NCBI RefSeq assembly: GCF_018595715.1
Contig: NZ_JAHEOJ010000020.1
Location: 806,001-870,000, forward strand
Length of the DNA stretch: 64,000 nucleotides
DNA from: Glaciecola sp. XM2
GTDB lineage: Bacteria; Pseudomonadota; Gammaproteobacteria; Enterobacterales; Alteromonadaceae
Direction of reading: 5' to 3'
The position numbers were made by a program, and so were the translations under genes. How positions within the stretch are numbered: the first letter of the stretch is position 1; each line of letters starts with the position of its first letter. Below, piece by piece: positions 54,179 to 63,962 of the stretch. The notes below the pieces were generated by a model. The model saw only the letters and a program-made list of their open reading frames with translations, made no database searches and was not told where the DNA came from.

Positions 54179-57007
54179 ATGTCAAAGTTGTTACAAGTTG
54201 CTGTGCTTGCGCTTGCGGGTGCTGTGACTATTGCGTGCACACCGAGCTCAACCCCCGTAAATACAGAGTCATCCTTTCATCTTCAAGGCGATAGCATTGA
54301 GCATTACAAATATACCTTAGATAACGGTCTGACGGTGGTGCTGCATCCAGACAACTCAGACCCACTGGTTAACCTTAACGTGACGTATCATGTTGGCTCA
54401 GCACGAGAAGAGTATGGGAAATCAGGTTTTGCGCATTTCTTTGAGCATATGATGTTTCAAGGCTCGCAGCATGTTGCTGACGAAGAGCACTTTAAAATTA
54501 TCACTGAAGCGGGCGGCAATCTCAACGGTAGCACAAACTCTGATATCACGAATTACTTTCAAACCGTGCCCGCGAATCAATTAGAAAAAGTGCTATGGTT
54601 AGAAGCTGACAGAATGGGATTTTTACTGCCTGCTGTTACCCAAGCTAAATTTGAGAATCAACGTGATACGGTGAAAAACGAGCGTGCCCAGCGTGTCGAC
54701 AACCAGCCCTATGGATTGCGTTTTGAGCGCACAGGTGAGGCCTTGTATCCAAAAGGACACCCCTACTCATGGTCTACCATTGGATACGTTGAGGATCTAG
54801 AACGCGTTGGACTTGATGACCTAAAAGCATTCTTTACCCGTTGGTATGGCCCAAACAATGCAGTATTGACCATTGGCGGTGATATTGACATTGCGCAGAC
54901 TAAAAAATGGATTGAGAAGTACTTTGGCCCTATCCCGCGAGGACCTGAAGTTGTAGACGCTAAGAAACAACCCGCCGTGTTAGAACAAACACGTTACATC
55001 ACACTAGAAGATAAAGTGCATTTACCTCTTCTGCAGATTACGCTCCCGACGGTTTACGCCGGGCATGAAGATGAGCCTGCTTTAGATGTCTTGGCAAATA
55101 TTCTTGGCGGTGGGCGAACGTCATTGCTTTATAAAAACATGGTGAAAAATGGTCTTGCGGTGCAGGCTGGCGTTGGGCACCCGTGTCGAGAATTAGCGTG
55201 TGAGTTTCAAATGCTCTCTTTGGCTAACCCGCAAAACGTATCAGACCTAAAGCAATTAAGTGACATTATTGCAGAGTCGCTTTTGGAGTTTGAAACTCGC
55301 GGCGTGCAAGACGATGACTTACAGCGAGTTAAAAGTAGTATTGAAACGTCTACAATATTTGCCTTACAGAGTGTATCAGGCAAGGTCAGAACACTAGCAA
55401 GTGGTGAAACCTTTGAGCAAACGCCCGATCGTGTTTCCGCTGAGGTTGCTAGATACAACAGCGTAACTAAACAAGACGTTATGCGTGTGTACGAGCAATA
55501 CATAAAAGATAAACCCGCAGTGGTATTGAGTGTTGTACCGCAAGGGGCAACGAATTTGGCCGTGGCTGAACAAAACTTTACGCTTCCACAGCGCAATATT
55601 ACAGATTTGAAGACGGTAGAAACCAGCATCGACAGTCCTAAGATTACTGATACCTTTGACCGAAGCAAAGCGCCACTGGCAGGTGTAAATAAGCCAGTAA
55701 TACTGCCCGACTTCTGGGAAAGTGAGTTAGAAAATGGTTTGCAGGTGGTAGGCATACAAACTAGTGAAACACCCACCTTGTCATTTGTGCTAAGCATGGA
55801 GGGGGGCGTACTGCTTGATTCTCTGCAACAGCCGGGGCTTGCTGCATTCACTGCACTTATGATGAATGAAAGTACTGAAAATTACTCAGCAGAAGATTTC
55901 GCAAATGCACTAGGGGTTATCGGCAGTTCGATTAGTGTGTCTGCCTCTGGGCGTTATACGAATGTAAGCGTCAGCACCTTAGTCAAAAACGTAGAAAGCA
56001 CCATGGCATTATTGCAGGAACGATTGTTTCGTCCCGCATTTAATGAGGCCGACTTCAACCGCGTAAAGCAGCAGCTATTGCAGTCGATGCAGCAGCAGTT
56101 GAAAAATCCATCGGTTTTGGCCGCTAGAGCCAGAGATGCGGTATTGTATGGCACTGACTCACGCGTGGGACTGCCCGACGCTGGCACCTTGGCAAGTATT
56201 GAGTCGATAACCTTACAAGACGTGAAAGCATTTTATGAGCAGTATTATCGTCCAGACCATGCAACCTTGGTGATGGTTGGCGATGCTACGCAGGCCCAAA
56301 CGATGCAAAACGCTGGGTTCATGAGTGAGTGGCACGCGAGCCCTTATGATATACCTGAGTTTTCATCTGGAGAGGCAATCGAAAAAGGTAAAATATTCTT
56401 GGTAGATAACCCAGGTAGCGTTCAGTCAGTGGTCTCTATCTTCAAACCGGCACCTACCTTTGACGCATTTGATGAGCACTTTAAGCTCAATTTGGCAAAC
56501 TTTCCGCTAGGCGGCATGTTTAACAGCAGAATCAATTTGAACCTTAGAGAAGATAAAGGGTATACATATGGCGCGAGCAGTCGCTTTGTTGGCGGCAAGA
56601 ATCTCGGATATTTTGTCGCTGGCGCCGATGTTACCGCTGAGCATACTAAAGCGAGTATTGACGAGTTTTTAAGCGAAATTGAATCATACAAAGCTAACGG
56701 TATGAGCGCCGATGAATTGGCATTTTTGCAAAATGCGTATTCACAGTCAGACGCGCTAAATTACGAAACGCCAAGACAAAAAGCGGGTTTTTTGATCAGA
56801 TTACTATCATTAGACTTGGAAAAAGACTACGGTAAAAAACAGCAAGAGATTATACAAAACATCACTACCGATGAACTCAACCAGTTAGCAAGCAAATGGT
56901 TAGACACAAGCACCATGCATATCGTGGTGGTGGGTGATGCAAAATCGCTGCAAACCCAATTGGCAGAATTAAATCGTGACATTGTACTGTTTGATGTCCC
57001 ACGTTAA
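54179..57007 (+). CDS. M16 family zinc metallopeptidase lipoprotein
   Basis: Insulinase-like (pitrilysin) protease with two M16 repeats in one chain of 942 residues. The inverted zinc motif HFFEH spans residues 86-90, with the third ligand Glu168 in VKNERAQ. The second repeat lacks the motif, as is usual. The ATG at 54179 gives a signal peptide ending in VTIAC, a lipobox, so the protein is likely anchored in the envelope; an ATG 13 codons upstream is open but unlikely. Probably degrades periplasmic peptides. Next gene is gshA after 47 bp. Confidence 0.92.
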   Translation: MSKLLQVAVLALAGAVTIACTPSSTPVNTESSFHLQGDSIEHYKYTLDNGLTVVLHPDNSDPLVNLNVTYHVGSAREEYGKSGFAHFFEHMMFQGSQHVADEEHFKIITEAGGNLNGSTNSDITNYFQTVPANQLEKVLWLEADRMGFLLPAVTQAKFENQRDTVKNERAQRVDNQPYGLRFERTGEALYPKGHPYSWSTIGYVEDLERVGLDDLKAFFTRWYGPNNAVLTIGGDIDIAQTKKWIEKYFGPIPRGPEVVDAKKQPAVLEQTRYITLEDKVHLPLLQITLPTVYAGHEDEPALDVLANILGGGRTSLLYKNMVKNGLAVQAGVGHPCRELACEFQMLSLANPQNVSDLKQLSDIIAESLLEFETRGVQDDDLQRVKSSIETSTIFALQSVSGKVRTLASGETFEQTPDRVSAEVARYNSVTKQDVMRVYEQYIKDKPAVVLSVVPQGATNLAVAEQNFTLPQRNITDLKTVETSIDSPKITDTFDRSKAPLAGVNKPVILPDFWESELENGLQVVGIQTSETPTLSFVLSMEGGVLLDSLQQPGLAAFTALMMNESTENYSAEDFANALGVIGSSISVSASGRYTNVSVSTLVKNVESTMALLQERLFRPAFNEADFNRVKQQLLQSMQQQLKNPSVLAARARDAVLYGTDSRVGLPDAGTLASIESITLQDVKAFYEQYYRPDHATLVMVGDATQAQTMQNAGFMSEWHASPYDIPEFSSGEAIEKGKIFLVDNPGSVQSVVSIFKPAPTFDAFDEHFKLNLANFPLGGMFNSRINLNLREDKGYTYGASSRFVGGKNLGYFVAGADVTAEHTKASIDEFLSEIESYKANGMSADELAFLQNAYSQSDALNYETPRQKAGFLIRLLSLDLEKDYGKKQQEIIQNITTDELNQLASKWLDTSTMHIVVVGDAKSLQTQLAELNRDIVLFDVPR

Positions 57008-57054
57008 TAAAGCGTCGTATTTAGACTTAATAAACGGACTCATGGATACTTCTT

Positions 57055-58641
57055 TTGAGCATATTTAACACACAATTTGAGAAGCGCTTATCATTTGTTG
57101 ACACCGCTGCAGTAAAAGCCACGTTGATGGATATTCGCAGGGGCGTAGAGCGTGAGACTCTGCGCGTAAATGGCAATGGTTCTTTGGCTATGGGAGCACA
57201 TCCTAAGGCCTTGGGCTCATCGCTCACACATGACTGGATAACCACGGATTTTTCCGAGTCGTTACTTGAGTTTATCACGCCGCCAGAACAGCGTGCGAGT
57301 ACAACGATTGAACAGCTCATCGACATCCACAAATTTACCTATGAAAACATAGGTGAAGAGTACTTGTGGCCCATGAGTATGCCGTGCTTTATTGATGCTA
57401 GCACCGAAATACCCATTGCCCGTTACGGAAGTTCTAACGTGGCAAAGATGAAAGAGGTGTATCGCAGAGGTCTGCATAATCGCTATGGCAGCATGATGCA
57501 AGTTATCAGTGGTGTGCATTTTAATTTCTCGTTACCAGACAGGTTCTGGCAATTGTGGTGTGAGCATCAAGGCCAGCAAGCAGATAAGCATACTATTTCG
57601 AGCCAATATTTTTCTTTGGTCAGAAACTTTAAGCGACTTGCGTGGGTTATCCCATATTTATTTGGTGCGTCGCCTGCCTTGTGCAGTTCCTTTATTAGCC
57701 ATAGAGAAGTAAAACACCCTTTTCAGAAAGTCGGTAAAGGCACACTTTATTTACCATACGGTACGTCTTTGCGGATGAGTGACTTAGGGTACACCAGTTC
57801 TGCGCAGTCTGACTTGCGTATTTGCTATAACGATTTAAGCAGTTACGTTAGTACCTTGCGCCGAGCGATTAATCTTCCTACTAAGCAGTATGAGAGTATT
57901 CCCGCCGGTGAGGGTGGTCAGTGGCAACAGCTGAATAAAAATGTATTACAAATAGAAAACGAACTTTACTCGCCAATTCGTCCTAAGCAGGTAGCCCGCT
58001 CACTTGAGAAGCCAACCGATGCACTAGAAGATCGTGGCGTGAGCTATTTAGAAATTCGTTCACTTGATGTTAACCCCTTTTCTCCAGTAGGCATTCAAGC
58101 TGAACAAATGGACTTTTTGGATGTCTTTTTGTTGTACTGCTTGCTGATGCCATCGGCTGATTACAGCGATGAACTTCACCAAGAGAGTCAACAGAACTTT
58201 GTGGATGTTGTACTCAAAGGGCGTGAGCCAGGTTTACATTTGCTCAATGAGGGAGCGCCGGTTGCGCTTCAAGATTGGGCCAGTAACATGTTCAAAGACC
58301 TTGCCATGGTCGCCGACGTGTTAGATGCTGCGCAAGAGACTAAACGATACTCCACGGCTATTGTGAACGAATTAGCAAAAGTGCACCAAAGCGAGACAAC
58401 GCCGTCTGGTAAATGGTTAGATACCTTGTTAGATAATCAGATAGATAACAGTATATTAGGCATGGAATTGGCGAAAGAATACAAACAGTTTATTGCGGGT
58501 TTGGATTATAGGAATGTGCAAAAAAGTGATTTTGAAGCCCAGGCTGTTAGTTCTCTTGAAGCTCAAGCAGAGATAGAAGCGGCCGATGTTTTATCATTTG
58601 ATAAATTCATTGAAGGGTATTTTAAAGCGGCGAAAAGCTAG
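57055..58641 (+). CDS. gshA: Glutamate--cysteine ligase
   Basis: First step of glutathione synthesis. RRGVERETLRVNGNGSLA is the family signature, and LTHDWITTDFSESLLEFITP follows. 528 residues match the proteobacterial GshA type. The start is a TTG, since the nearest ATG (57042) is out of frame and the TTG reading gives the expected N-terminus; a GGA lies about 8 nt upstream. The rare start may keep expression low. Glutathione is also the cofactor of MaiA in this window. Confidence 0.95.
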   Translation: MSIFNTQFEKRLSFVDTAAVKATLMDIRRGVERETLRVNGNGSLAMGAHPKALGSSLTHDWITTDFSESLLEFITPPEQRASTTIEQLIDIHKFTYENIGEEYLWPMSMPCFIDASTEIPIARYGSSNVAKMKEVYRRGLHNRYGSMMQVISGVHFNFSLPDRFWQLWCEHQGQQADKHTISSQYFSLVRNFKRLAWVIPYLFGASPALCSSFISHREVKHPFQKVGKGTLYLPYGTSLRMSDLGYTSSAQSDLRICYNDLSSYVSTLRRAINLPTKQYESIPAGEGGQWQQLNKNVLQIENELYSPIRPKQVARSLEKPTDALEDRGVSYLEIRSLDVNPFSPVGIQAEQMDFLDVFLLYCLLMPSADYSDELHQESQQNFVDVVLKGREPGLHLLNEGAPVALQDWASNMFKDLAMVADVLDAAQETKRYSTAIVNELAKVHQSETTPSGKWLDTLLDNQIDNSILGMELAKEYKQFIAGLDYRNVQKSDFEAQAVSSLEAQAEIEAADVLSFDKFIEGYFKAAKS

Positions 58642-58644
58642 CAT

Positions 58645-58672
58645 AAAAAAGCCCAAGGGGATTCCTTGGGCT
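58645..58672 (-). terminator. Hairpin with terminator form on the minus strand
   Basis: AGCCCAAGG/CCTTGGGCT stem with an AAAAAA run on its plus-strand 5' side. Read on the minus strand this is a stem followed by TTTTTT. On the plus strand no T run follows. No minus-strand gene lies immediately upstream of it. Confidence 0.6.
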
Positions 58673-58723
58673 AACACACATTTTAGGAAAAAACACATAT
58701 TGCAAAGGTATGAGTAGTCGAGC

Positions 58724-59365
58724 GTGAATAAGTTCAAACAAATCATTAAAAATACAATCATGCTTTCAATAAGTGCGTCTTTATTGGCGCTTTTAAGCGC
58801 GTGCAGTACTACCCCACCTTCGAGCCGCGAAAATATATGCCACATATTTGAAGAAAAGAGAGATTGGTTCGATGCTGCGTCTGATATGCGTGATACTTGG
58901 GGTGTGCCTTTGCATGTGCCCATGGCAATGATGTATCAAGAAAGCTCATTTCGCCACGATGCTTTGCCACCACGCGACTATATATTTTTTGGCATGATCC
59001 CATGGGGACGCGTGAGCAGTGCCTATGGGTATGCTCAGGCAAAGACCATGACATGGGAAGACTATAAGCGAGAAACGGGAAATAGCTTCGCCGACAGAGA
59101 TGATTTCGATGATGCCATAGACTTTATGGGTTGGTTCATTAGTAAAAGTCAGCAAATCAATGGCGTTTCTAAGTGGGATGCTCGCGCTCAATACCTTAAT
59201 TACCATGAGGGTTGGGGTGGTTATCAGCGAAAAACATACCGTAAAAAACAGTGGTTAATAAGCGTCGCAGACAAAGTCGATGAGCGCTCACTGCGCTACG
59301 CTGCGCAGCTTAGAGGTTGTGAGGAAGACCTAAGTAAGGGTTGGTTCTTACGCTTGTTTACTTAA
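58724..59365 (+). CDS. Lysozyme-like lytic transglycosylase lipoprotein
   Basis: Predicted lipoprotein of 213 residues. GTG start, basic N-terminus, hydrophobic segment and lipobox LLSAC. The body has MAMMYQESSFRHDA, where the ES pair resembles the catalytic Glu-Ser of SLT-type transglycosylases, then SSAYGYAQAKTMTWEDY and QYLNYHEGWGGY. It is the lysozyme-like lipoprotein often found near gshA. It probably cuts or binds peptidoglycan; activity is inferred. A start at the ATG at 58760 is possible. Confidence 0.8.
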   Translation: MNKFKQIIKNTIMLSISASLLALLSACSTTPPSSRENICHIFEEKRDWFDAASDMRDTWGVPLHVPMAMMYQESSFRHDALPPRDYIFFGMIPWGRVSSAYGYAQAKTMTWEDYKRETGNSFADRDDFDDAIDFMGWFISKSQQINGVSKWDARAQYLNYHEGWGGYQRKTYRKKQWLISVADKVDERSLRYAAQLRGCEEDLSKGWFLRLFT

Positions 59366-59436
59366 TCTAAGCGCCCAAATATAACTGCTTACAAGATGCC
59401 AAATGTTCCGTTTGAGTGTACTCATCCACCGAAAAC

Positions 59437-59450
59437 TTGATCTAGATTAA
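59437..59450. promoter_or_regulatory. FNR/Anr-like box 1
   Basis: TTGAT-CTAG-ATTAA matches the consensus TTGAT-N4-ATCAA at 9 of 10 fixed positions. 51 bp upstream of box 2. Confidence 0.5.
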
Positions 59451-59487
59451 TAAATAAACTCAAGCACTACGACTTCACAAAATAATA

Positions 59488-59501
59488 TTGATCTTGATCA
59501 G
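59488..59501. promoter_or_regulatory. FNR/Anr-like box 2
   Basis: TTGAT-CTTG-ATCAG matches at 9 of 10 positions. Its centre is about 68 bp before the DUF3149 start. With an AT-rich TAAAAAT at 59522-59528 as a possible -10, the box would sit near -41, the usual place for activation. Confidence 0.55.
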
Positions 59502-59562
59502 ATCATTTATTGCCCAGTTTGTAAAAATAGCCTCGAAATCATTAAACAGGGCAGGAAACATT

Positions 59563-59685
59563 ATGTTAGATCTTTTACTTTCAGATCCCGTCGCATGGGG
59601 TTCACTATTAGGTATAGGCGTAGTATGTGCAATTTGTGCGTATTATGTGTACTTGTTCATTCATAACGTTCAAGACGATAAGTAA
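59563..59685 (+). CDS. DUF3149 membrane microprotein
   Basis: 40-residue protein with one transmembrane helix (WGSLLGIGVVCAICAYYVYL) and a short charged tail. It matches the DUF3149 type of small gammaproteobacterial proteins, function unknown. The ATG at 59563 has AGGAAA at a good distance; an upstream in-frame ATG at 59488 lies in the FNR-like box and is not credible. Two FNR-like boxes precede it, suggesting oxygen-responsive expression. A role as a small subunit of a respiratory complex is only a guess. Confidence 0.78.
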   Translation: MLDLLLSDPVAWGSLLGIGVVCAICAYYVYLFIHNVQDDK

Positions 59686-59723
59686 CACGTTAGATATTGC
59701 ATTTGAGGCGGCGTTGGCGAGCG

Positions 59724-60278
59724 CTAGAGTTTGCCGTCTCGTGGTATGTCGATAAGAACAAGCAGGGCACCATTGCCACCCCATTCTAGGGGAGCTTGGT
59801 GAAACCCTAATACTCGAGGGTGCTGAACTAAATAGTTTGGCACTTTTTGTTTTAACACACCGCCACTCACACCATGAATCACATTGATGCATTCATAGTG
59901 TTTGTGCGTTGCTTCATCTATGGCGGCCGCAAGCTCTAACTTACTTTGAGCGCTGTTCAAACCATGCAAATCTAAAATCAGCTCCGGTACAATTTCCCCT
60001 CTGCGCAGACGCTTTACGCCTTGTGCAGCCTGTTCAGTGTTTTCTTTGACGTATTTTAATGCTTTGTGCGGATCAAAATACGCTTCAAATCCGTCTGAGA
60101 ACTCAAAGCTCGCCGCGCGCTGCTTTACTGCCTTTTTTTGTTGAGCCATAGGCCTGCGGTTTAACGCCCGTTTTTCTTTCGGATCTTGAATGTACTGCTG
60201 GTGTTGAATAGGCTTTGCATCACTGAATAATGCAGAAAACGACTGGCTTTCATCGTTTTCATCTACTTTTTTAGTCAT
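59724..60278 (-). CDS. smrB: Smr domain protein SmrB (ribosome-rescue endonuclease)
   Basis: Smr-domain nuclease; E. coli SmrB cuts mRNA between collided ribosomes. The C-terminal Smr domain has LILDLHGLNSAQSK and NVIHGVSGGVLKQKV, where HG is the conserved pair. N-terminal half is charged and probably disordered. 184 residues. Divergent from prmB, as in E. coli, which decides SmrB over SmrA. Confidence 0.9.
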   Translation of the reverse strand: MTKKVDENDESQSFSALFSDAKPIQHQQYIQDPKEKRALNRRPMAQQKKAVKQRAASFEFSDGFEAYFDPHKALKYVKENTEQAAQGVKRLRRGEIVPELILDLHGLNSAQSKLELAAAIDEATHKHYECINVIHGVSGGVLKQKVPNYLVQHPRVLGFHQAPLEWGGNGALLVLIDIPRDGKL

Positions 60279-60388
60279 CTTGTTAATTTACCAGCGAAAT
60301 TCGATTCATTTATGCGTATTATACTGCCATAAATACGCGGTTAAATCATGGTTGCTGTGTTTAAAGAGATAGTTTACATCTTTTAAAA

Positions 60389-61399
60389 ATGGATTTTCTA
60401 CCCACCCATGACAAAACCAATCATCTAACAAAGTTGATGCAATCAGAATCCATACATTCAAACATTGAGTTTCAAAACATAGATGACTTAACCACTATTG
60501 CAGACTGGATCCGCTTTAGTATGAGCGAGTGCGCCCGTCATAATATCTTTTTAGGGCATGGCACGAACAATCTATGGGATGAGTGTGAGCACCTTGTGTT
60601 TCTCGCGCTTGATTTACCCTTGCTTATGAGCCCAGAGCAAAAACAGCTGCTCTACCCAACGACACTGTTGCAAGAAGAGCGAAGCAAAATCGCAAGTTGG
60701 CTCCAATTACGAACCCGCGAGGCAAAGCCGTTGCCTTACATCAGCAATGTGTCGTGGTTTGCTCAAATGCCGTTTTACGTTGATGAGCGAGTGTTAATTC
60801 CACGCTCTCCATTTGCGGAGCTTATTGAAAATGGTTTTACACCTTTTGTCGATGGACACTTTGCGCCAGCTAACGTGCTCGATATGTGCACCGGTAGCGC
60901 CTGTATTGCCATTGCCTTAGCCCAACACTTTGAGGATGCCGTGATTGATGCTGTGGATATCGATATGCACGCCCTTGAGGTTGCAGCGATTAACATTGGT
61001 GACTATCAGTTAGAAGAGCGTGTTTACCCAATACAGTCTGACTTGTTTGAAAGTCTAGCAGGGCAAAAATACGATTTGATTATTGCTAACCCGCCTTATG
61101 TAGATGCGCAAGACATGGGCGATTTACCGTCCGAGTATCACCATGAACCTGAGCATGCATTAGCATCTGGCAACGACGGATTAGATCTCACCATGCAAAT
61201 TATGATGCAGGCGGTGGAACATTTGCAAGACGATGGTTGGCTATTTGTTGAAGTAGGCAATAGTGAGGTAAATTTTGCTGATCGCTTTGGTGATCTTGAA
61301 GTCACTTGGTGTGAGTTGAAAAAGGGCGGCAGTGGCATTTTTGCAATCAGTAAAGCACAGTTGATTGCACAACAAGACATATTGGACGATTTGGAGTAG
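60389..61399 (+). CDS. prmB: 50S ribosomal protein L3 glutamine N5-methyltransferase
   Basis: Methylates a glutamine of ribosomal protein uL3. SAM-binding [16 protein letters not shown] and the catalytic NPPY at residues 234-237 are intact, followed by [14 protein letters not shown]. 336 residues, slightly longer than usual; a start at the ATG at 60437 would give a typical length. It lies 8 bp before aroC, the conserved prmB-aroC pair. Confidence 0.94.
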   Translation: MDFLPTHDKTNHLTKLMQSESIHSNIEFQNIDDLTTIADWIRFSMSECARHNIFLGHGTNNLWDECEHLVFLALDLPLLMSPEQKQLLYPTTLLQEERSKIASWLQLRTREAKPLPYISNVSWFAQMPFYVDERVLIPRSPFAELIENGFTPFVDGHFAPANVLDMCTGSACIAIALAQHFEDAVIDAVDIDMHALEVAAINIGDYQLEERVYPIQSDLFESLAGQKYDLIIANPPYVDAQDMGDLPSEYHHEPEHALASGNDGLDLTMQIMMQAVEHLQDDGWLFVEVGNSEVNFADRFGDLEVTWCELKKGGSGIFAISKAQLIAQQDILDDLE

Positions 61400-61407
61400 C
61401 GAGTAGG

Positions 61408-62505
61408 ATGTCAGGAAACACGTTTGGAAAATTATTTACAGTCACTACCTTTGGTGAAAGCCACGGTCCTGCTATTGGTGGCGTAGTCGACGGCTGTCCC
61501 CCGGGGATGGCGCTTTGTGAAGAAGATATGCAGGGCGATTTAGACCGTCGTAAGCCTGGCACATCTCGCTATACCACAGCTCGCAGAGAAGAGGATGAAG
61601 TAAAAATCCTATCGGGTGTGTTTGAAGGAAAAACCACCGGTACAAGCATCGGTTTGTTAATTAATAATACCGACCAACGCAGCCAAGACTATTCTAAAAT
61701 TAAAGATACATTTCGTCCTGGGCATGCCGATTATACGTATCAACAAAAATTCGGCGACCGTGATTATCGCGGGGGCGGGCGTTCTTCAGCTCGTGAGACG
61801 GCCGTGCGCGTGGCTGCTGGTGGTATTGCTAAAAAGTACCTGAAAGAAATGTATGGTGTGGAAGTTAGAGGATATATTTCTCAATTAGGCCCCATTGCGA
61901 TTGATACAGTTGACCACAGCGTGACGAATACCAATCCCTTCTTCTGTCCCGACGCATCTAAGCTTGAAGCGCTTGATACTTACATGCGCGACCTGAAAAA
62001 AGAAGGCAACTCCATTGGTGCCAAAGTGAGCGTGTCTGCTACGAATGTACCTGTTGGCCTAGGTGAGCCCGTTTTCGACCGTTTAGACGCTGAAATAGCC
62101 CATGCCATGATGGGGATTAATGCGGTGAAAGGCGTTGAGATTGGAGACGGCTTTGATGTAGTCACTCAAAAGGGCACGGATCATCGCGATCAGATGTCGC
62201 CAGAAGGTTTCTACACCAATCATAGTGGTGGCGTGCTTGGCGGCATTTCAACCGGCCAAGAAATTTTAGTGCATATGGCCTTAAAGCCAACCTCTAGTAT
62301 TTCTATCTCAGGTGAAACCATTGATGTAAATGGTAACCCTGCTGAAATTATCACAAAAGGTCGTCATGACCCTTGTGTTGGCATTCGTGCGGTACCAATC
62401 GCCGAAGCGATGCTAGCCTTGGTGTTGATGGACCATTTACTGCGTCATCGCGCACAAAATGCGAACGTGCAATCACCCACTCCTGTCATTCCGGCCCAGC
62501 GTTAA
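61408..62505 (+). CDS. aroC: Chorismate synthase
   Basis: Last step of the shikimate pathway, forming chorismate with reduced [21 protein letters not shown] near the start, [18 protein letters not shown] in the middle and [18 protein letters not shown] near the end are the three classical signatures. 365 residues, full length. Confidence 0.98.
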   Translation: MSGNTFGKLFTVTTFGESHGPAIGGVVDGCPPGMALCEEDMQGDLDRRKPGTSRYTTARREEDEVKILSGVFEGKTTGTSIGLLINNTDQRSQDYSKIKDTFRPGHADYTYQQKFGDRDYRGGGRSSARETAVRVAAGGIAKKYLKEMYGVEVRGYISQLGPIAIDTVDHSVTNTNPFFCPDASKLEALDTYMRDLKKEGNSIGAKVSVSATNVPVGLGEPVFDRLDAEIAHAMMGINAVKGVEIGDGFDVVTQKGTDHRDQMSPEGFYTNHSGGVLGGISTGQEILVHMALKPTSSISISGETIDVNGNPAEIITKGRHDPCVGIRAVPIAEAMLALVLMDHLLRHRAQNANVQSPTPVIPAQR

Positions 62506-62511
62506 GCGCTA

Positions 62512-63717
62512 ATGAGGCTTACTTGGTTCGCTGATCGCAACACATCGCAGATAAGCGAACCCAGTAACCGCTTACTACTGGCGGTTATTTACTTTTTTTA
62601 CTTCGGCCAGTTGGGCGTCTTTGTACCCTACGTTGGTGTTTTTCTTGATGCGCGCTCTTTAGACTCTGCACAAATTGGTACGCTGTTAGCGGTTGTTGCG
62701 CTCCTGCGTATCGTTGGCCCCAATCTTTGGGCAAACTTTGCGGACCGCACGGGTCAAGCTGGAGAAATTCTGCGCCTAGGTTGTTTACTTTCCTTTATAA
62801 CCTTTGTCAGCATCTTGTATGTCGATAGCTTCTGGGGCATGACCTTCGCATTTGCCATCATGATGATGTTTTGGACCGCGGTATTGCCGCAATTAGAGGT
62901 CATCACAGTCAGCGCCACTAAGCTCAGTAAAGGCGGTTATGGTGCAGTAAGGCTCTGGGGCAGCATCGGCTTCATTGTATGCACTGTAGTAGTAGGCTGG
63001 TTGTTAGATGTATTCCCGCCTGAGGTTGTCGTATATGCCGCGATGATAACGCTCTTTGGGCTGTTTATCAGTACGTTGTGCATTAACAGTAAGGTTATAG
63101 ATCACGCTGAGCCTGAGGTAATCCCATCGCTTATGTCTCGTAACATATGGCGTTTGGGCTTTATCGTGTTTTTGTTAGGCAATACCCTATTGCAGGTCAG
63201 TTTTGGTAGTTTTTACAACTTTTTTGCATTGTACATGCGAGCGCTCGATTATTCGGGTATGCAAACAGGGGTGTTTATTGGCTTAGGCGTCGCCGCTGAG
63301 GTCATTGTATTTATTTATGCGACGCGCTTAATTAAGCAGTTTGGGGTCAAAGCGTTGTTGGTGATCAGTATTTTGGCAACCGCGCTTCGTTGGCTGCTCC
63401 TTGCCTTGTTTCCGCAGTTCACCGCAATAATTGTATTTACCCAGGTCATTCACGCATTAAGCTTTGGCCTAACGCACGCAGCATCTGTGTACTATTTACA
63501 GGTAACCTTTCCAAGAGCATTTCAAAGCCGAGCACAAGCGCTATATGTGAGTATTGCCTTTGGTGTTGGCGGTGCAAGCGGCAGCTATATTGCCGGCCTT
63601 CTCTGGCGTCAGGGGGAGGGGGCTTATGTGAGCTTTATGTTCTCTGCTGCCATGGCGTTTATCGCATCGCTTATTTTGTTGGCATTGCCGCATAAAAATG
63701 CGACAGCAAAAGCGTAA
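62512..63717 (+). CDS. MFS transporter (HcaT/3-phenylpropionate permease-like)
   Basis: 12-helix major facilitator of 401 residues. FGQLGVFVPYVGVFLDARSL near the N-terminus and GYGAVRLWGSIGFIVCTVVV are characteristic of the HcaT-like (PPP-type) MFS_1 family. Starts 6 bp after aroC, so probably co-transcribed. Substrate unknown. Confidence 0.88.
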   Translation: MRLTWFADRNTSQISEPSNRLLLAVIYFFYFGQLGVFVPYVGVFLDARSLDSAQIGTLLAVVALLRIVGPNLWANFADRTGQAGEILRLGCLLSFITFVSILYVDSFWGMTFAFAIMMMFWTAVLPQLEVITVSATKLSKGGYGAVRLWGSIGFIVCTVVVGWLLDVFPPEVVVYAAMITLFGLFISTLCINSKVIDHAEPEVIPSLMSRNIWRLGFIVFLLGNTLLQVSFGSFYNFFALYMRALDYSGMQTGVFIGLGVAAEVIVFIYATRLIKQFGVKALLVISILATALRWLLLALFPQFTAIIVFTQVIHALSFGLTHAASVYYLQVTFPRAFQSRAQALYVSIAFGVGGASGSYIAGLLWRQGEGAYVSFMFSAAMAFIASLILLALPHKNATAKA

Positions 63718-63790
63718 ATGGTTATTTGCTGTGTTATTGGCATTGCCAGCTGTGAGCTTAGGGACCAACGCCCGTTTTGACGACTGGTAG
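63698..63790 (+). CDS. Possible 30-residue exported peptide overlapping the MFS gene end
   Basis: Frame starting at the ATG at 63698 (MRQQKRKWLFAVLLALPAV...), with a basic start, a hydrophobic core and a short RFDDW end. It resembles a signal peptide or a remnant of a longer exported protein. It overlaps the last 20 bp of the MFS gene. No strong ribosome-binding site is seen. Confidence 0.25.
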   Translation: MRQQKRKWLFAVLLALPAVSLGTNARFDDW

Positions 63791-63837
63791 TATATAGTTT
63801 TCATTTCTCTTATACTTATTTAAGCCAACAAAGCTGC

Positions 63838-63853
63838 GGGCATGCTGATGCCC
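63838..63853 (+). other. Small hairpin before the last reading frames
   Basis: GGGCAT-GCTG-ATGCCC, perfect 6-bp stem with a four-base loop, no T run. It sits 20 bp before the ATG at 63873. Confidence 0.4.
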
Positions 63854-63872
63854 TTGAAAAGGTAACTCTAAA

Positions 63873-63962
63873 ATGAAGAGATTGTTTCACTATGCTCTTT
63901 TTCATAAACTTCATATTAACGCCGGAGTTGTGATGCTCGCTCAGCGAGTTATTGAAAAATGA
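63873..63962 (+). CDS. Possible 29-residue leader peptide
   Basis: MKRLFHYALFHKLHINAGVV... ending at a TGA that overlaps the ATG of the next frame (ATGA). AAAAGG is about 12 bp upstream. The overlap suggests translational coupling if it is real. No similarity recognised. Confidence 0.3.
   Translation: MKRLFHYALFHKLHINAGVVMLAQRVIEK

Noticed and set aside
55207-55851. 214-codon minus-strand ORF
   Set aside because: Serine/cysteine-rich shadow of the M16 peptidase gene with no domain features.
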